A stretch of DNA of 14,970 nucleotides, from positions 1 through 14,970 of the forward strand of contig CALXKG010000086.1 of the NCBI GenBank assembly GCA_944388825.1, read 5' to 3'. Below, piece after piece: positions 1 through 7,714 of this stretch. The stretch is from an uncultured Clostridia bacterium. GTDB taxonomy: Bacteria > Bacillota > Clostridia > Oscillospirales > Ruminococcaceae. The translations under genes were made by a program, and so were the position numbers. The notes beneath the pieces were generated by a model that saw only the letters and a list, made by a program, of their open reading frames with translations, did no database searches and was not told the DNA's origin. Positions within the stretch are counted from its first letter, which is position 1, and each line of letters starts with the position of its first letter.

Positions 1-67
1 AGTAGATTTCCGGCTCCATCACCGCCGTAAAGGCCCGGTAATCCTGGTTTTCAGGGATAAAATCCAT
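1..67 (-). CDS. 5' end of an unidentified protein gene (partial)
   Basis: Only the first 22 codons are inside the window; the gene continues past position 1. The ATG lies at 67-65 and is preceded on the minus strand by a clear GGAGGAAAATC ribosome binding site. The visible N-terminus begins MDFIPENQDYRAF and continues to an MEPEIY stretch. It is too short to assign to a family. It lies about 140 bp downstream of the GNAT gene on the same strand, with a palindromic repeat between them, so cotranscription with the MATE-GNAT pair is possible but not shown. The start call is good; the function is unknown. Confidence 0.6.
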   Translation of the reverse strand, partial: MDFIPENQDYRAFTAVMEPEIY

Positions 68-161
68 GATTTTCCTCCTTCCGGGATTGAATTGAATCCG
101 CGCAATCGGGGCTGAAACCTCAAATCCGGCATCAAAAATTAAATCAGCGAAGCGTACCTTC

Positions 162-208
162 ATATTTCCCAACGGGAAATATATCATAGGGCGTTAGCCA
201 TATATCAT
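162..208. repeat. Small palindrome/ATATATCAT intergenic repeat
   Basis: Two modules are visible. The first is a perfect inverted repeat with 9-bp arms (ATATTTCCC at 162-170, GGGAAATAT at 174-182, AAC loop). The second is a small GGC-GTTA-GCC hairpin at about 190-199. Each ends in the same nonamer ATATATCAT (179-187 and 200-208, 21 bp apart). The second copy directly abuts the GNAT stop codon. The arrangement resembles the hairpin-plus-spacer intergenic repeats I recall from Oscillospirales genomes, but that match is from memory. No T-run follows either hairpin on either strand, so it is not a classical terminator. Mobility or function is unknown. Confidence 0.55.
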
Positions 209-751
209 TTATAAAACATATTCCAGCTGCCGGTCGAAAGGCTCTTTTTCCGCGTGTTCGGCTGAGATCCATCCGGCGTCGGTACAGCCCATCGCGTTAT
301 AAAACGCCTGGGTCTCGACTGCCGAGTGGGAGGATATGTAGAGCTTTTCCGCGCCCCGTCCTTTCGCCCAGGCGGCCGCGCGGGCAAACAGCTCCCGGCC
401 GATCCCCTGCCCCCGGCAGCCGGCCGAGACATGGAGGGACGAAAGGTCGAGGTATTCCCCTTTGGGGCCGGTAAACCCCGGCTCGACCGATACAAAGCCT
501 TTGAGCGCCCCGTCTGTAAACGCCCCGCAGACAAACCCGCCGGTACGGACGGTGTTCCGGAGGCAGTCCAGCAGATAGGCGTAGTCCTCTTCCGACCAGT
601 CGTCGATAAAGGGGTCGGGCTTGATGGCCCATCCCCCGTTTTCCCGCCGCCAGCAGTCGACGACCACCTGCCGGCGGACAAAGGCGGAAAAGAGGGAGCG
701 GTTAAGCTCCGGTTCGGTCAGCGTGCGGTAGAGAATCGATGCGTTTGCCAT
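209..751 (-). CDS. GNAT-family N-acetyltransferase
   Basis: This 180-residue protein has the length and layout of a single-domain GCN5-related N-acetyltransferase, which moves acetyl from acetyl-CoA to an amine. The acetyl-CoA pyrophosphate loop is visible as GCRGQGIGRE (residues 111-120, R113-G-Q-G-x-G). It follows a beta-strand, LDLSSLHVS, at 101-109. The C-terminal ETQAFYNAMGC block (146-156) matches the usual 'FY...GF' region. The substrate cannot be told. The ATG at 751 has an AAAGGAG site 9 bases upstream. It starts 24 bp after the MATE stop codon, so the two genes very likely share the promoter at 2226-2254. The pairing suggests a drug or metabolite resistance function, but that is inference. 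Confidence 0.88.
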   Translation of the reverse strand: MANASILYRTLTEPELNRSLFSAFVRRQVVVDCWRRENGGWAIKPDPFIDDWSEEDYAYLLDCLRNTVRTGGFVCGAFTDGALKGFVSVEPGFTGPKGEYLDLSSLHVSAGCRGQGIGRELFARAAAWAKGRGAEKLYISSHSAVETQAFYNAMGCTDAGWISAEHAEKEPFDRQLEYVL

Positions 752-775
752 ATGGCGCTCCTTTCTGGCGGCTGC

Positions 776-2176
776 TTATTCTGCGGCGGCCTGCTGCTCC
801 AGGTGCGCCTTTTCTTCCTCTTTCATCCGGCGGTAGACGGTAAAGTACATCGCGAGGAAGCAGGCAAGCCCGCCGACAAAGTTGGAGATGGGTTCGGCCA
901 GGAAGACGCCGTCCACCCCAAGCCCCCAGAGGCCCGGCAGGATGAGGGTCAGGGCGACGACGATGAATACCTTGCGGAAGAGGGAGAAGAAGACCGCCTG
1001 TTTGGACTTGCCCAGGCCGACAAAGACCGCCTGGCCGCTGATCTGGAAGGCCATCATAAAGAAGCCGAAGAAATAGATCTTCAGTACCCGGATCCCTTCG
1101 TCGAGGATCGACAGGTCGCTGGAAAACATCCGGATAAAGACGCCGGGGGTCAGCATGATGATGACCCAGGCCAGCACCGTGTACAGGAAGGTAAGGGTGG
1201 TCGTAAAGCGGACGCCCTGCCGCACCCGGCCGTATTCCTTCGCGCCGTAGTTGAAGCCGAGCACCGGCTGGGAACCGTTGGTGACGCCATGGAGCGGCAG
1301 CATGAAGATCTCCCGGATGGAATTGAGGACGGTCATGATCGCGATGTACGAGTCGCCGCCGTAAAGGCCCAGCATCCGGTTGCAGGCGATCTGGGTGAGG
1401 CCGTTGGTGACCGACATCGTAAAGCCGGAGAGCCCGAGGCCGGTGATCCGGCCGATCAGCCGCCAGTCCGGCTTCATCGCCGAAAATTTCAGGGTAAAGA
1501 GGGCCTTTTTGCCGGTCAAAAACCGGAGCACCCAGAGAGCCGAAATAAACTGGGAAATGATGGTGGCCAGCGCCGCGCCCTGTACCCCCATGTCAAACAG
1601 GAAAATAAAGACCGGGTCGAGGATGATGTTGATGACCGCCCCGACCAGAACGGTGATCATCCCGGTGCGGCCAAAGCCCTGGGCGTTGATGAAGTTGTTC
1701 ATCCCGATGCCGACCATGACAAAGACAGTGCCGAGCAGGTAGACGGTCAGGTAGGCGGACGCATACGGATAGGTCTCGTCGCTGGCGCCGAACAGGTAGA
1801 GGATCGGCTTTTGAAAGGCAAGGCACAGGACGGTCAGGACGGCGCCGGTCACGACCAGCATGAAAAAGGAATTGCCCATGATCTTCTGGGCCTTTTCCTC
1901 GTCCCCCTCCCCGCGGGCGATCGAACAGAGCGGCGCGCCGCCTGCGCCGAAGAGGTTTGTAAAGGCGGTGATGATCGTGATGATCGGGAAGGTCAGGCCA
2001 AGGCCGGTCAGCGCAAGGCTGGACGCGCCCGGCAGATGGCCGATGTAGATCCGGTCGACGATGTTGTAGCACAGCTGCACCAGCTGCGCCACCGTCAGCG
2101 GGACGGCCAGCGACATGATGTTTTTCCATACGGCCCCTTTGGAAAAATCGTTTTTACCGGGATTTCCCTGCGGCAT
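776..2176 (-). CDS. MATE-family multidrug/metabolite efflux transporter
   Basis: This 466-residue integral membrane protein is expected to export cationic drugs or metabolites in exchange for Na+ or H+. It opens with a short hydrophilic stretch and then VWKNIMSLAVPLTVAQLVQ, typical of the first MATE helix. The following CYNIVDRIYIGHLPG is the usual helix 1-2 motif. The expected twelve hydrophobic segments run to about residue 445, and the length is normal for the family. The frame is open to 2254, but the ATG at 2176 is preferred. It has an AAAAGGGGTC site upstream, it matches where homologues begin, and the longer version would start inside the -35 box. It leads a two-gene unit with the GNAT gene. 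The substrate is unknown. Confidence 0.92.
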   Translation of the reverse strand: MPQGNPGKNDFSKGAVWKNIMSLAVPLTVAQLVQLCYNIVDRIYIGHLPGASSLALTGLGLTFPIITIITAFTNLFGAGGAPLCSIARGEGDEEKAQKIMGNSFFMLVVTGAVLTVLCLAFQKPILYLFGASDETYPYASAYLTVYLLGTVFVMVGIGMNNFINAQGFGRTGMITVLVGAVINIILDPVFIFLFDMGVQGAALATIISQFISALWVLRFLTGKKALFTLKFSAMKPDWRLIGRITGLGLSGFTMSVTNGLTQIACNRMLGLYGGDSYIAIMTVLNSIREIFMLPLHGVTNGSQPVLGFNYGAKEYGRVRQGVRFTTTLTFLYTVLAWVIIMLTPGVFIRMFSSDLSILDEGIRVLKIYFFGFFMMAFQISGQAVFVGLGKSKQAVFFSLFRKVFIVVALTLILPGLWGLGVDGVFLAEPISNFVGGLACFLAMYFTVYRRMKEEEKAHLEQQAAAE

Positions 2177-2201
2177 AAAAAAAGACCCCTTTTCTGGAAT
2201 T

Positions 2202-2217
2202 AGTTGCACCTGCAACT
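2202..2217 (-). promoter_or_regulatory. Palindromic operator-like site at the MATE transcription start
   Basis: A perfect inverted repeat with 7-bp arms, AGTTGCA and TGCAACT, is separated by two bases. It begins about 8 bases downstream of the -10 box, covering roughly +2 to +17. A repressor bound here would block promoter escape. GTTGCA/TGCAAC palindromes of this size are typical of MarR-family operators, and MarR regulators often control MATE pumps. The assignment to that family is inference, and no regulator gene is visible nearby. Confidence 0.6.
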
Positions 2218-2225
2218 TTTTCCTT

Positions 2226-2254
2226 ATTATACCATATCCGGCGAAAAATGTCAA
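2226..2254 (-). promoter_or_regulatory. Consensus sigma-A promoter for MATE-GNAT
   Basis: On the minus strand the -35 is TTGACA (2254-2249) and the -10 is TATAAT (2231-2226), separated by exactly 17 bp, with a TG extension (TGG before the -10). All twelve core bases match consensus. The predicted start is near 2219, giving a leader of about 43 nt before the MATE ATG. Confidence 0.85.
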
Positions 2255-2427
2255 CGGAGCATAAAGAGCGCCGGGGGGCAGAAGGTAAAGGACGGCTTGC
2301 AGACAATCATTTGTAAAAAAATCATGAGCGTTTAATAGACAAAGTGGGAATAATCGGAAAACAGACGGGCTTCAGGTTACGGCTGTCTGAAACCTCTGTG
2401 AAAACTGGGTGAAAAGGGCGGTTTCGC

Positions 2428-2456
2428 TTGCATTGGTTGCCGGTATGTGCTATAAT
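2428..2456 (+). promoter_or_regulatory. Promoter of the ABC transporter operon
   Basis: TTGCAT (2428-2433), a 17-bp spacer and TATAAT (2451-2456) with an extended -10 (TGC just upstream). The start would be near 2463, leaving a leader of about 149 nt before the ATPase gene. In the remaining part of this intergenic gap, 2255-2427, I see no gene, terminator or clear regulatory site. Confidence 0.65.
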
Positions 2457-2547
2457 AATGAACGGTTTCCATGGCCGGTTTAGGTATATTGCCGGTTTTC
2501 TCCGGTGCCGGACGAAGACTTTTGGCAGACTAGCCGGTAAACCATGA

Positions 2548-2581
2548 CATATGCGGCGGCATCTTCCGCGCGCCGCATATG
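2548..2581 (+). other. Stable hairpin in the ABC operon 5' leader
   Basis: Perfect 11-bp arms (CATATGCGGCG at 2548-2558, CGCCGCATATG at 2571-2581) enclose a 12-base loop. The hairpin ends 30 bases before the ATPase start codon. No T-run follows, so it is not an intrinsic terminator. It may stabilise the mRNA 5' end or bind a protein; its role is unknown. Confidence 0.6.
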
Positions 2582-2611
2582 AATACTCTTATAGAAATGG
2601 AGTTTTAGGAC

Positions 2612-3754
2612 ATGATCGAGGTAAAAAACCTCACCAAGTATTACGGGGACAAGCACGCCGTCGACGGCGTCAGCTTCTCGGTAAAACAGGGTGAGATCCT
2701 TGGGTTTCTCGGCCCCAACGGCGCCGGCAAATCCACGACGATGAATATCCTGACCGGATACATCTCCTCCACCTCCGGGACGGTCGAGATCGACGGTTAT
2801 GATATTCTGGACAACCCCATCGAGGCCAAACAGAAGATCGGGTACCTGCCCGAACTGCCGCCCCTCTATCTGGACATGACGGTCCAGGGGTACTTAAGCT
2901 TTGTCTACGACCTCAAAAAGTGTAAGATCCCGAAAAAGCAGCATATCGACGACGTCTGCCGCCGGGTGCGGATCGACAATGTCCAGCACCGGATCATCAA
3001 AAACCTCTCCAAAGGCTACCGGCAGCGGGTCGGGCTTGCCCAGGCACTGATCGGCAATCCGGAAGTGCTGATCCTGGACGAGCCGACCGTCGGCCTCGAC
3101 CCCAAGCAGATCATCGAGATCCGCGACCTCATCAAGGTGCTGGGCGAACGGCATACCGTCATCCTCTCTTCCCATATCCTGTCGGAAGTACAGGCGGTCT
3201 GCGACCGGCTGGTCATCATCAACAGCGGGAAGATCGTCGCCGACGATACCGCCGAAAACCTGACCCGCCGGCTTTCCAAGGATTTTCGGTATATCATCCG
3301 GGTCGAAGGGCCGATGGAAGAGGTGCGCAAGGTGCTGGAGGGCATTCCCGGCATGAAGGAAGTCCTCTTTAATGGCGAAAAGGAACCGGGCGTCTATGAG
3401 TTCAGCCTGGAGTCCGACCCGACGCTGGATATCCGCCGGGAGATCTTCAAGCGGGTGGTCAGCCGCAGCTGGACCATCCTTTCCTTCCACTCGACCGAGA
3501 TGACGCTGGAAGATATCTTCCTGATGCTGACCAGCGGCGATTCCGCCTCCGCCATCAAGACCCTGGAGGCGAGCGAAGAGGACGGCGCGCCGGTGGAAGA
3601 AGCCCCCTCCCCCGATGAAAAGGGCGAGGTCGAAAAAATAGAAGTCGTAAACCCCGAGACCGGCGCCGCGGAGGATGTGTCCCAGCCTCTTGAAATGCCT
3701 GAGATCGACGGGGAAAGAAAACAGAAAATGAATGAAGATGGAGGTGAAGAATAA
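2612..3754 (+). CDS. ABC transporter ATP-binding protein (GldA-like, ABC-2 exporter)
   Basis: This 380-residue cytoplasmic ATPase powers an ABC-2 exporter. It carries Walker A GPNGAGKST (34-42), a Q-loop region YLPELPPLY near 78-86, the signature LSKGYRQRV (from 132), Walker B VLILDEPT (152-159) and the H-loop histidine at 188 (LSSH). After the nucleotide-binding domain (to about 215) there is a C-terminal domain to about 310. A roughly 60-residue Glu/Asp/Pro-rich tail follows that looks disordered and is not part of the core family. GldA is the closest named relative because of the neighbours (GldF- and GldG-like genes), but gliding itself is not implied. The stop codon overlaps the permease start by one base (TAATG), indicating translational coupling. 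The substrate is unknown. Confidence 0.93.
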   Translation: MIEVKNLTKYYGDKHAVDGVSFSVKQGEILGFLGPNGAGKSTTMNILTGYISSTSGTVEIDGYDILDNPIEAKQKIGYLPELPPLYLDMTVQGYLSFVYDLKKCKIPKKQHIDDVCRRVRIDNVQHRIIKNLSKGYRQRVGLAQALIGNPEVLILDEPTVGLDPKQIIEIRDLIKVLGERHTVILSSHILSEVQAVCDRLVIINSGKIVADDTAENLTRRLSKDFRYIIRVEGPMEEVRKVLEGIPGMKEVLFNGEKEPGVYEFSLESDPTLDIRREIFKRVVSRSWTILSFHSTEMTLEDIFLMLTSGDSASAIKTLEASEEDGAPVEEAPSPDEKGEVEKIEVVNPETGAAEDVSQPLEMPEIDGERKQKMNEDGGEE

Positions 3755-4461
3755 TGCTCGCCATTTTCAAGCGGGAGTTTAACTCCTATTTCACCAACCC
3801 GATGGGGTATGTGTTCCTGGCGGTCTTCTATTTCTTCTCCGGGATGTATTTCTCGATGATCCTGCGGTATAACACGACCGATATTTCCTATGTGTTCTCC
3901 TACCTGTTTGAAGTGCTGATGTTCATCATCCCGCTTCTGTGTATGCGGCTGATGTCGGAAGAAAAGCGGCAGAAGACCGACCAGCTCCTGATGACCAGCC
4001 CGGTCTCGATCACCGGCCTGGTGGTCGGCAAATTTCTGGCGGCCCTTGCCATCTACGGCATCGCCCTTGCCGTCACCGTCGTCTACGCGATCATCCTCAC
4101 CTTCTTCGCGACGCCGGACTGGGCGGTCATCGTCGGCAACATCTTCGGCTCTCTCATCATGGGCGCCGCAATGATCGCGATCTGCCTGCTGATCTCCGCC
4201 TGCACCGAAAGCCAGATCATCGCCGCGATCGGCGGTTTTGCCGCGATGCTGCTCTTATGGATGATCGAAAGCGCCGCTTCGATGGTGCCCGCTTCCCTCT
4301 CCTGGCTCGGGGAGATCCTTTCCCAGCTCTCCTTCTCCAGCCGCTACGACAACTTCTGCAACGGGCTTTTGAATGTGAGCGACGTCCTGTTCTATATCAG
4401 CGCAATCGTCGTCTTCCTCTTCTTCAACGTCCGGATCATTGAAAAGCGGCGCTGGAGCTAA
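3754..4461 (+). CDS. ABC-2 type permease (GldF-like)
   Basis: This 235-residue membrane protein is the transmembrane subunit paired with the upstream ATPase. Six hydrophobic segments are visible at roughly residues 13-33, 48-66, 93-120, 125-150, 155-175 and 213-232, the normal count for an ABC-2 permease. The short N-terminus MLAIFKREFNSYFTNPMGYV is the characteristic start of this subfamily, in which an amphipathic helix leads to a conserved 'F..P.GY' turn. A cytoplasmic loop containing MRLMSEEKRQKTDQLL (about 66-81) is the expected ATPase contact. The start is fixed by the TAATG overlap and a GGAGGTGAA site inside the ATPase gene. The substrate is not deducible. Confidence 0.92.
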   Translation: MLAIFKREFNSYFTNPMGYVFLAVFYFFSGMYFSMILRYNTTDISYVFSYLFEVLMFIIPLLCMRLMSEEKRQKTDQLLMTSPVSITGLVVGKFLAALAIYGIALAVTVVYAIILTFFATPDWAVIVGNIFGSLIMGAAMIAICLLISACTESQIIAAIGGFAAMLLLWMIESAASMVPASLSWLGEILSQLSFSSRYDNFCNGLLNVSDVLFYISAIVVFLFFNVRIIEKRRWS

Positions 4462-4499
4462 CCCGAAGCCCATCACTCTAGGAAAGGAATATCCGCAAG

Positions 4500-5990
4500 A
4501 TGAATAAAGAAAACAAAACCTCCGGGCGGAAGGAGAAAAAGGCCCAATCGGCCAAATCCTTAAACCGCTCCCGCCGCCTCCGCCACGGGACGATGGCGAC
4601 CGTGCTCTCCGTCTGCTTTGTCGCGGCGGTCGTACTGGTCAACGTCATCGCCTCCCTGCTGGTCGAGCGGTTCCCGATCAGCGTCGACCTGACCGCCAAT
4701 AAGATCTTTGAGCTTTCACAGGAGTCGATCGACTATGTGCAGGGGCTTGAACAGGATATCGACGTCTATGTCCTCGCGACCGAGGAGGACTTTTCCGGGT
4801 CCAACCAGTACTATAACCAGGCGAACACCGTTATCAACAAGTACGCCCAGTACTCTGACCATATCCGGATCAGCTACGTCGATATCTATCAGGATGTCGA
4901 CTTTGCCGCCCAGTACCCGGATGAAACCCTTACTTACGGCAATATCATCCTTCAGTGCGGCGACCGGCACCAGATCCTGACCGCCTATGACCTCTTCGAC
5001 GTCGACGAGCAGTATGGCACCATCCAGTCCTCGACGACCGAGCAGGCGATGACCAGCGCGATCATGAACCTGACCGACTCCAACCCCATAAGCGTCGTCT
5101 TCCTGACCGGTTTCGGGGACAACAACCGCACCGATTCCGCGAACCTCCAGTCGATCCTTTCGAATAACGGCTACCTGGTCAGTGAGATCAACTTCCTCTC
5201 GGAAGACATCCCGGAAGACGCCGACGCGGTCGTCCTCTGCTCCCCCACTTCCGACCTGACCGAGGAGCTGACCGATACCCTCGCCCAGTGGCTGGAAAAT
5301 GAGGGCAAGTTCGGCCGGACCATGCTTTACTTTGCCGACGGCTCGCAGCCCTCGCTGCCGATGCTGGAAAGCCTGCTGGCCGAATGGGGCATCGGGGTGG
5401 AATCCGGTTATCTGATCGAGACCGACGCCAGCCATGTCTACTCCAGCTATACCTACCTTCTGAGCCAGTATGAGGACAACAACTACGTCGATTCCTCCGA
5501 CCGGCCGCTGCTGCTGCCCAACGCCAAGGCGCTCTCTGTCCTGTGGGATGTGGACTCCAACCGGTATACCCACGTCCTGCTCTCCACCTATGATTCTGCC
5601 GTCGTCGTCCCGGAGGATGCCGCCGAAGACTGGCAGCCGGCGGAAGAGGATATGCAGAGCTATCCCCTCGCGGTCCTGGGCCAGCGCCTGACCTATGAAA
5701 GCACGACGGCGCTTAACTCCTATCTTGCCGCTTTCGGCTCGATGGATATGACCAATACCGCCTTTACGTCGATGTCGGCGCTCAACAACGGCGAATATGT
5801 CGTCCAGCTGCTCAACTCCCTCACCGGCAAGGAAGAGGGCGTCACCATCGTCGGCAAGCAGCTTGGCACGGAAACGCTGGGCATCAACGAGAACCAGGCC
5901 AACATCATCGGCGGTTTCTTCCAGTTCGGCCTGCCGGTCATTGTTGTGATCATCGGCGTCACCGTCTGGGTCCGCAGGAGGAACAAGTAA
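4500..5990 (+). CDS. GldG-family ABC transporter auxiliary protein
   Basis: This 496-residue protein has a very basic cytoplasmic N-tail (1-31), a membrane helix (about 32-55), a large extracytoplasmic region, and a second membrane helix (about 470-490) ending in WVRRRNK. Just after the first helix comes VDLTANKIFELSQES, the usual entry to the GldG domain. From about 198 the ISVVFLTGFGDN stretch begins the ABC_transp_aux-like domain, whose later part holds the LYFADGSQPSLPMLE block. In such systems this protein sits with the ABC-2 core at the membrane and is thought to act outside it; the biochemical role is not established. The ATG has AGGAAAGGA upstream. It lies 38 bp after the permease and 3 bp before the DUF4340 gene. 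Confidence 0.88.
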   Translation: MNKENKTSGRKEKKAQSAKSLNRSRRLRHGTMATVLSVCFVAAVVLVNVIASLLVERFPISVDLTANKIFELSQESIDYVQGLEQDIDVYVLATEEDFSGSNQYYNQANTVINKYAQYSDHIRISYVDIYQDVDFAAQYPDETLTYGNIILQCGDRHQILTAYDLFDVDEQYGTIQSSTTEQAMTSAIMNLTDSNPISVVFLTGFGDNNRTDSANLQSILSNNGYLVSEINFLSEDIPEDADAVVLCSPTSDLTEELTDTLAQWLENEGKFGRTMLYFADGSQPSLPMLESLLAEWGIGVESGYLIETDASHVYSSYTYLLSQYEDNNYVDSSDRPLLLPNAKALSVLWDVDSNRYTHVLLSTYDSAVVVPEDAAEDWQPAEEDMQSYPLAVLGQRLTYESTTALNSYLAAFGSMDMTNTAFTSMSALNNGEYVVQLLNSLTGKEEGVTIVGKQLGTETLGINENQANIIGGFFQFGLPVIVVIIGVTVWVRRRNK

Positions 5991-5993
5991 ACT

Positions 5994-7526
5994 ATGGCAG
6001 ATAAGGCAAAAAAGAAAAGCAAAAAGGTCCGCAACCTGGTGATCGGGCTTGTCGTCCTGCTGCTGCTCGCCGGCGCGCTGGCGGCGATCCTGCTGTTTAC
6101 CTCCGAACCGGTGGAGGAATCAAGCGAATCCGCCTACGAGAGCACGCTGGTCGACCTGGTCGTTTCGGACGCGGAAGATATCAACGAGCTGACGGTCGTT
6201 AACCCCGACGGCGGCTTTGACATCGTCCGCACGGCCGAGGCGACCGAGGAAGAGGACGCGGTGTACGGGATCGAGGAGCTGGACAGCTTCCTGACCGATG
6301 AGAGCGAGCTTTCTTCCATCATCGACCAGTTCGCCAACGTCAGCGCGATGCGTCTGGTGGAGGAAAACGCGCCGGATATCGCAAAATACGGCCTGGAACA
6401 TCCCACCTATACCGTCACCACCTACTATGACGACGGCACCACCCACACTTTCTATGTCGGCGATACGCTGCCGACCGACAACGGCGCCTACATGATGATC
6501 GACGATGATCCCAATGTCTATTCGATGGGCGAAACCAAAATGTCCCGGCTGGGGTATACCTATCTGGATTTCATGGACCTGGACGTCATCGAGGCATGGG
6601 AGAGCTATACCGATGAGGACGGCAACGAAGTGACCGCCCCGACCATCGAATACCTGCAGGTCGAAGGCGGGACCTTCGGGGAGGAAGTTTTCCGGATGGA
6701 ACCGCTCGTGGCGGATGAGGAAAGCACTCTTGCTTCTTCCTACGGCTCCTCCTTCCGGATCGTCAGCCCGGTGGAGGCGGACTTCAGGGTCCGTACCCAG
6801 GAGGACGGCAGCGACGCCAACGCCGTTTATACCACCGGCCTGCAGTCGCTGACCGCCCTGTCGGCCGCCGTTACCAACCCCACCGAAGAAGATATGGCCG
6901 CATATGGGCTGGATACGCCCTTCTGCACCATCTCCTTCAGCCGGGACGGGCAGGCGCATACCTGGTATGTCGGCGATGCGGTCACGACGGAAGACGGGAC
7001 CGCCGCCCACTATTTCTACAGCGAAGACCAGCCGGTCATCTATGTCGTAGCGGATTCGGACCTTCCGTGGATCTCGATGGACCTCGACAACCTGTATACC
7101 GCACAGCAGCTGCTGCCCTATATCGACGATGTTGCGTCGATCGACCTGATGGTCAACGGAAAGAGCTACCTCTTTGAAATCGACGCGGCCGACCCGGACG
7201 ACGAAGACGCGGATATCGTCCCCCATCTGGACGGCGAAGAAGTCAGCCTGGATTACTACCGGACGATGTACCAGTACCTGCTGTTGGCTCCGGCTGAAGG
7301 GATCTACCGCGGCGAACCGGAGGCCGGCGAAATGATCGCCGCCTTCACCTACCACTACCGCGACGGCGGCAGCGATACCGTCGAGCTCTATGACCTGGGC
7401 AACCGCACCTGCGTGCTGTCGGTCAACGGGAATATGCAGTGGACTACCCGCGGCGCATACGTCACCTATCTGGAGACCAACGTTGAGAAGCTGAAAAACG
7501 GCGAAGAGCCGTCGCTCGACTATTAA
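5994..7526 (+). CDS. DUF4340 domain protein, membrane-anchored, with duplicated domain
   Basis: This 510-residue protein has a lysine-rich start (MADKAKKKSKK), one membrane helix (about 14-36), and an acidic extracytoplasmic remainder. Two copies of a DUF4340-like unit are visible. The first runs from Y132 (YGLEHP, then DDG, then HTFYVGD). The second runs from Y304 (YGLDTP, then RDG, then HTWYVGD). Both are followed by an acidic turn and a VYS/IYV strand. DUF4340 proteins regularly accompany GldG-type ABC systems, and the job is probably structural or substrate handling outside the membrane. The CAGGAGGA site lies inside the end of the GldG-like gene. It is the last gene of the operon, followed by a strong terminator at 7554. 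Confidence 0.88.
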   Translation: MADKAKKKSKKVRNLVIGLVVLLLLAGALAAILLFTSEPVEESSESAYESTLVDLVVSDAEDINELTVVNPDGGFDIVRTAEATEEEDAVYGIEELDSFLTDESELSSIIDQFANVSAMRLVEENAPDIAKYGLEHPTYTVTTYYDDGTTHTFYVGDTLPTDNGAYMMIDDDPNVYSMGETKMSRLGYTYLDFMDLDVIEAWESYTDEDGNEVTAPTIEYLQVEGGTFGEEVFRMEPLVADEESTLASSYGSSFRIVSPVEADFRVRTQEDGSDANAVYTTGLQSLTALSAAVTNPTEEDMAAYGLDTPFCTISFSRDGQAHTWYVGDAVTTEDGTAAHYFYSEDQPVIYVVADSDLPWISMDLDNLYTAQQLLPYIDDVASIDLMVNGKSYLFEIDAADPDDEDADIVPHLDGEEVSLDYYRTMYQYLLLAPAEGIYRGEPEAGEMIAAFTYHYRDGGSDTVELYDLGNRTCVLSVNGNMQWTTRGAYVTYLETNVEKLKNGEEPSLDY

Positions 7527-7553
7527 AGCCTGCTTGCAATCCCTTTGCCAATA

Positions 7554-7599
7554 AAAATCCCGCCTTTCCGGTCGGTCCGGAAAGGCGGGATTTTGTTTT
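7554..7599 (+). terminator. Strong bidirectional intrinsic terminator
   Basis: Perfect 18-bp arms (7554-7571 and 7577-7594) with a 5-base TCGGT loop; the core is CCCGCCTTTCCGG. TTTTGTTTT follows on the plus strand. The opposite strand reads ATTTTTATT after the stem, so it should also stop minus-strand transcripts from the convergent 48-codon gene. It closes the ABC operon. Confidence 0.93.
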
Positions 7600-7667
7600 G
7601 CCTTTTGGCGGTTCATCAGGCAGCCTGTCCGTCCGGGCGTCCCGGGCAAACGGGCCTTTTCCGGCAT

Positions 7668-7714
7668 CTCCCTTTCCGCGCATATTTCCCATTCCAGCGC
7701 GGACAGCAAGGGAG
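7668..7714 (-). other. 3' hairpin abutting the stop codon of the 48-codon gene
   Basis: CTCCCTT (7668-7674) pairs with AAGGGAG (7708-7714), and TCCGCGC (7675-7681) with GCGCGGA (7697-7703), leaving a 4-base bulge and a 15-base loop. The stem begins on the base after the TGA of the small minus-strand gene. It lacks a T-run, so it may protect the 3' end; termination would occur further on at 7554-7599. Confidence 0.5.

Noticed and set aside
326..2203. 625-codon open frame on the plus strand across the GNAT and MATE genes
   Set aside because: It is antisense to two well-recognised genes, has low-complexity Asp/Gly/His/Arg-rich content, no ribosome binding site and no family resemblance; it arises from GC-rich codon use.
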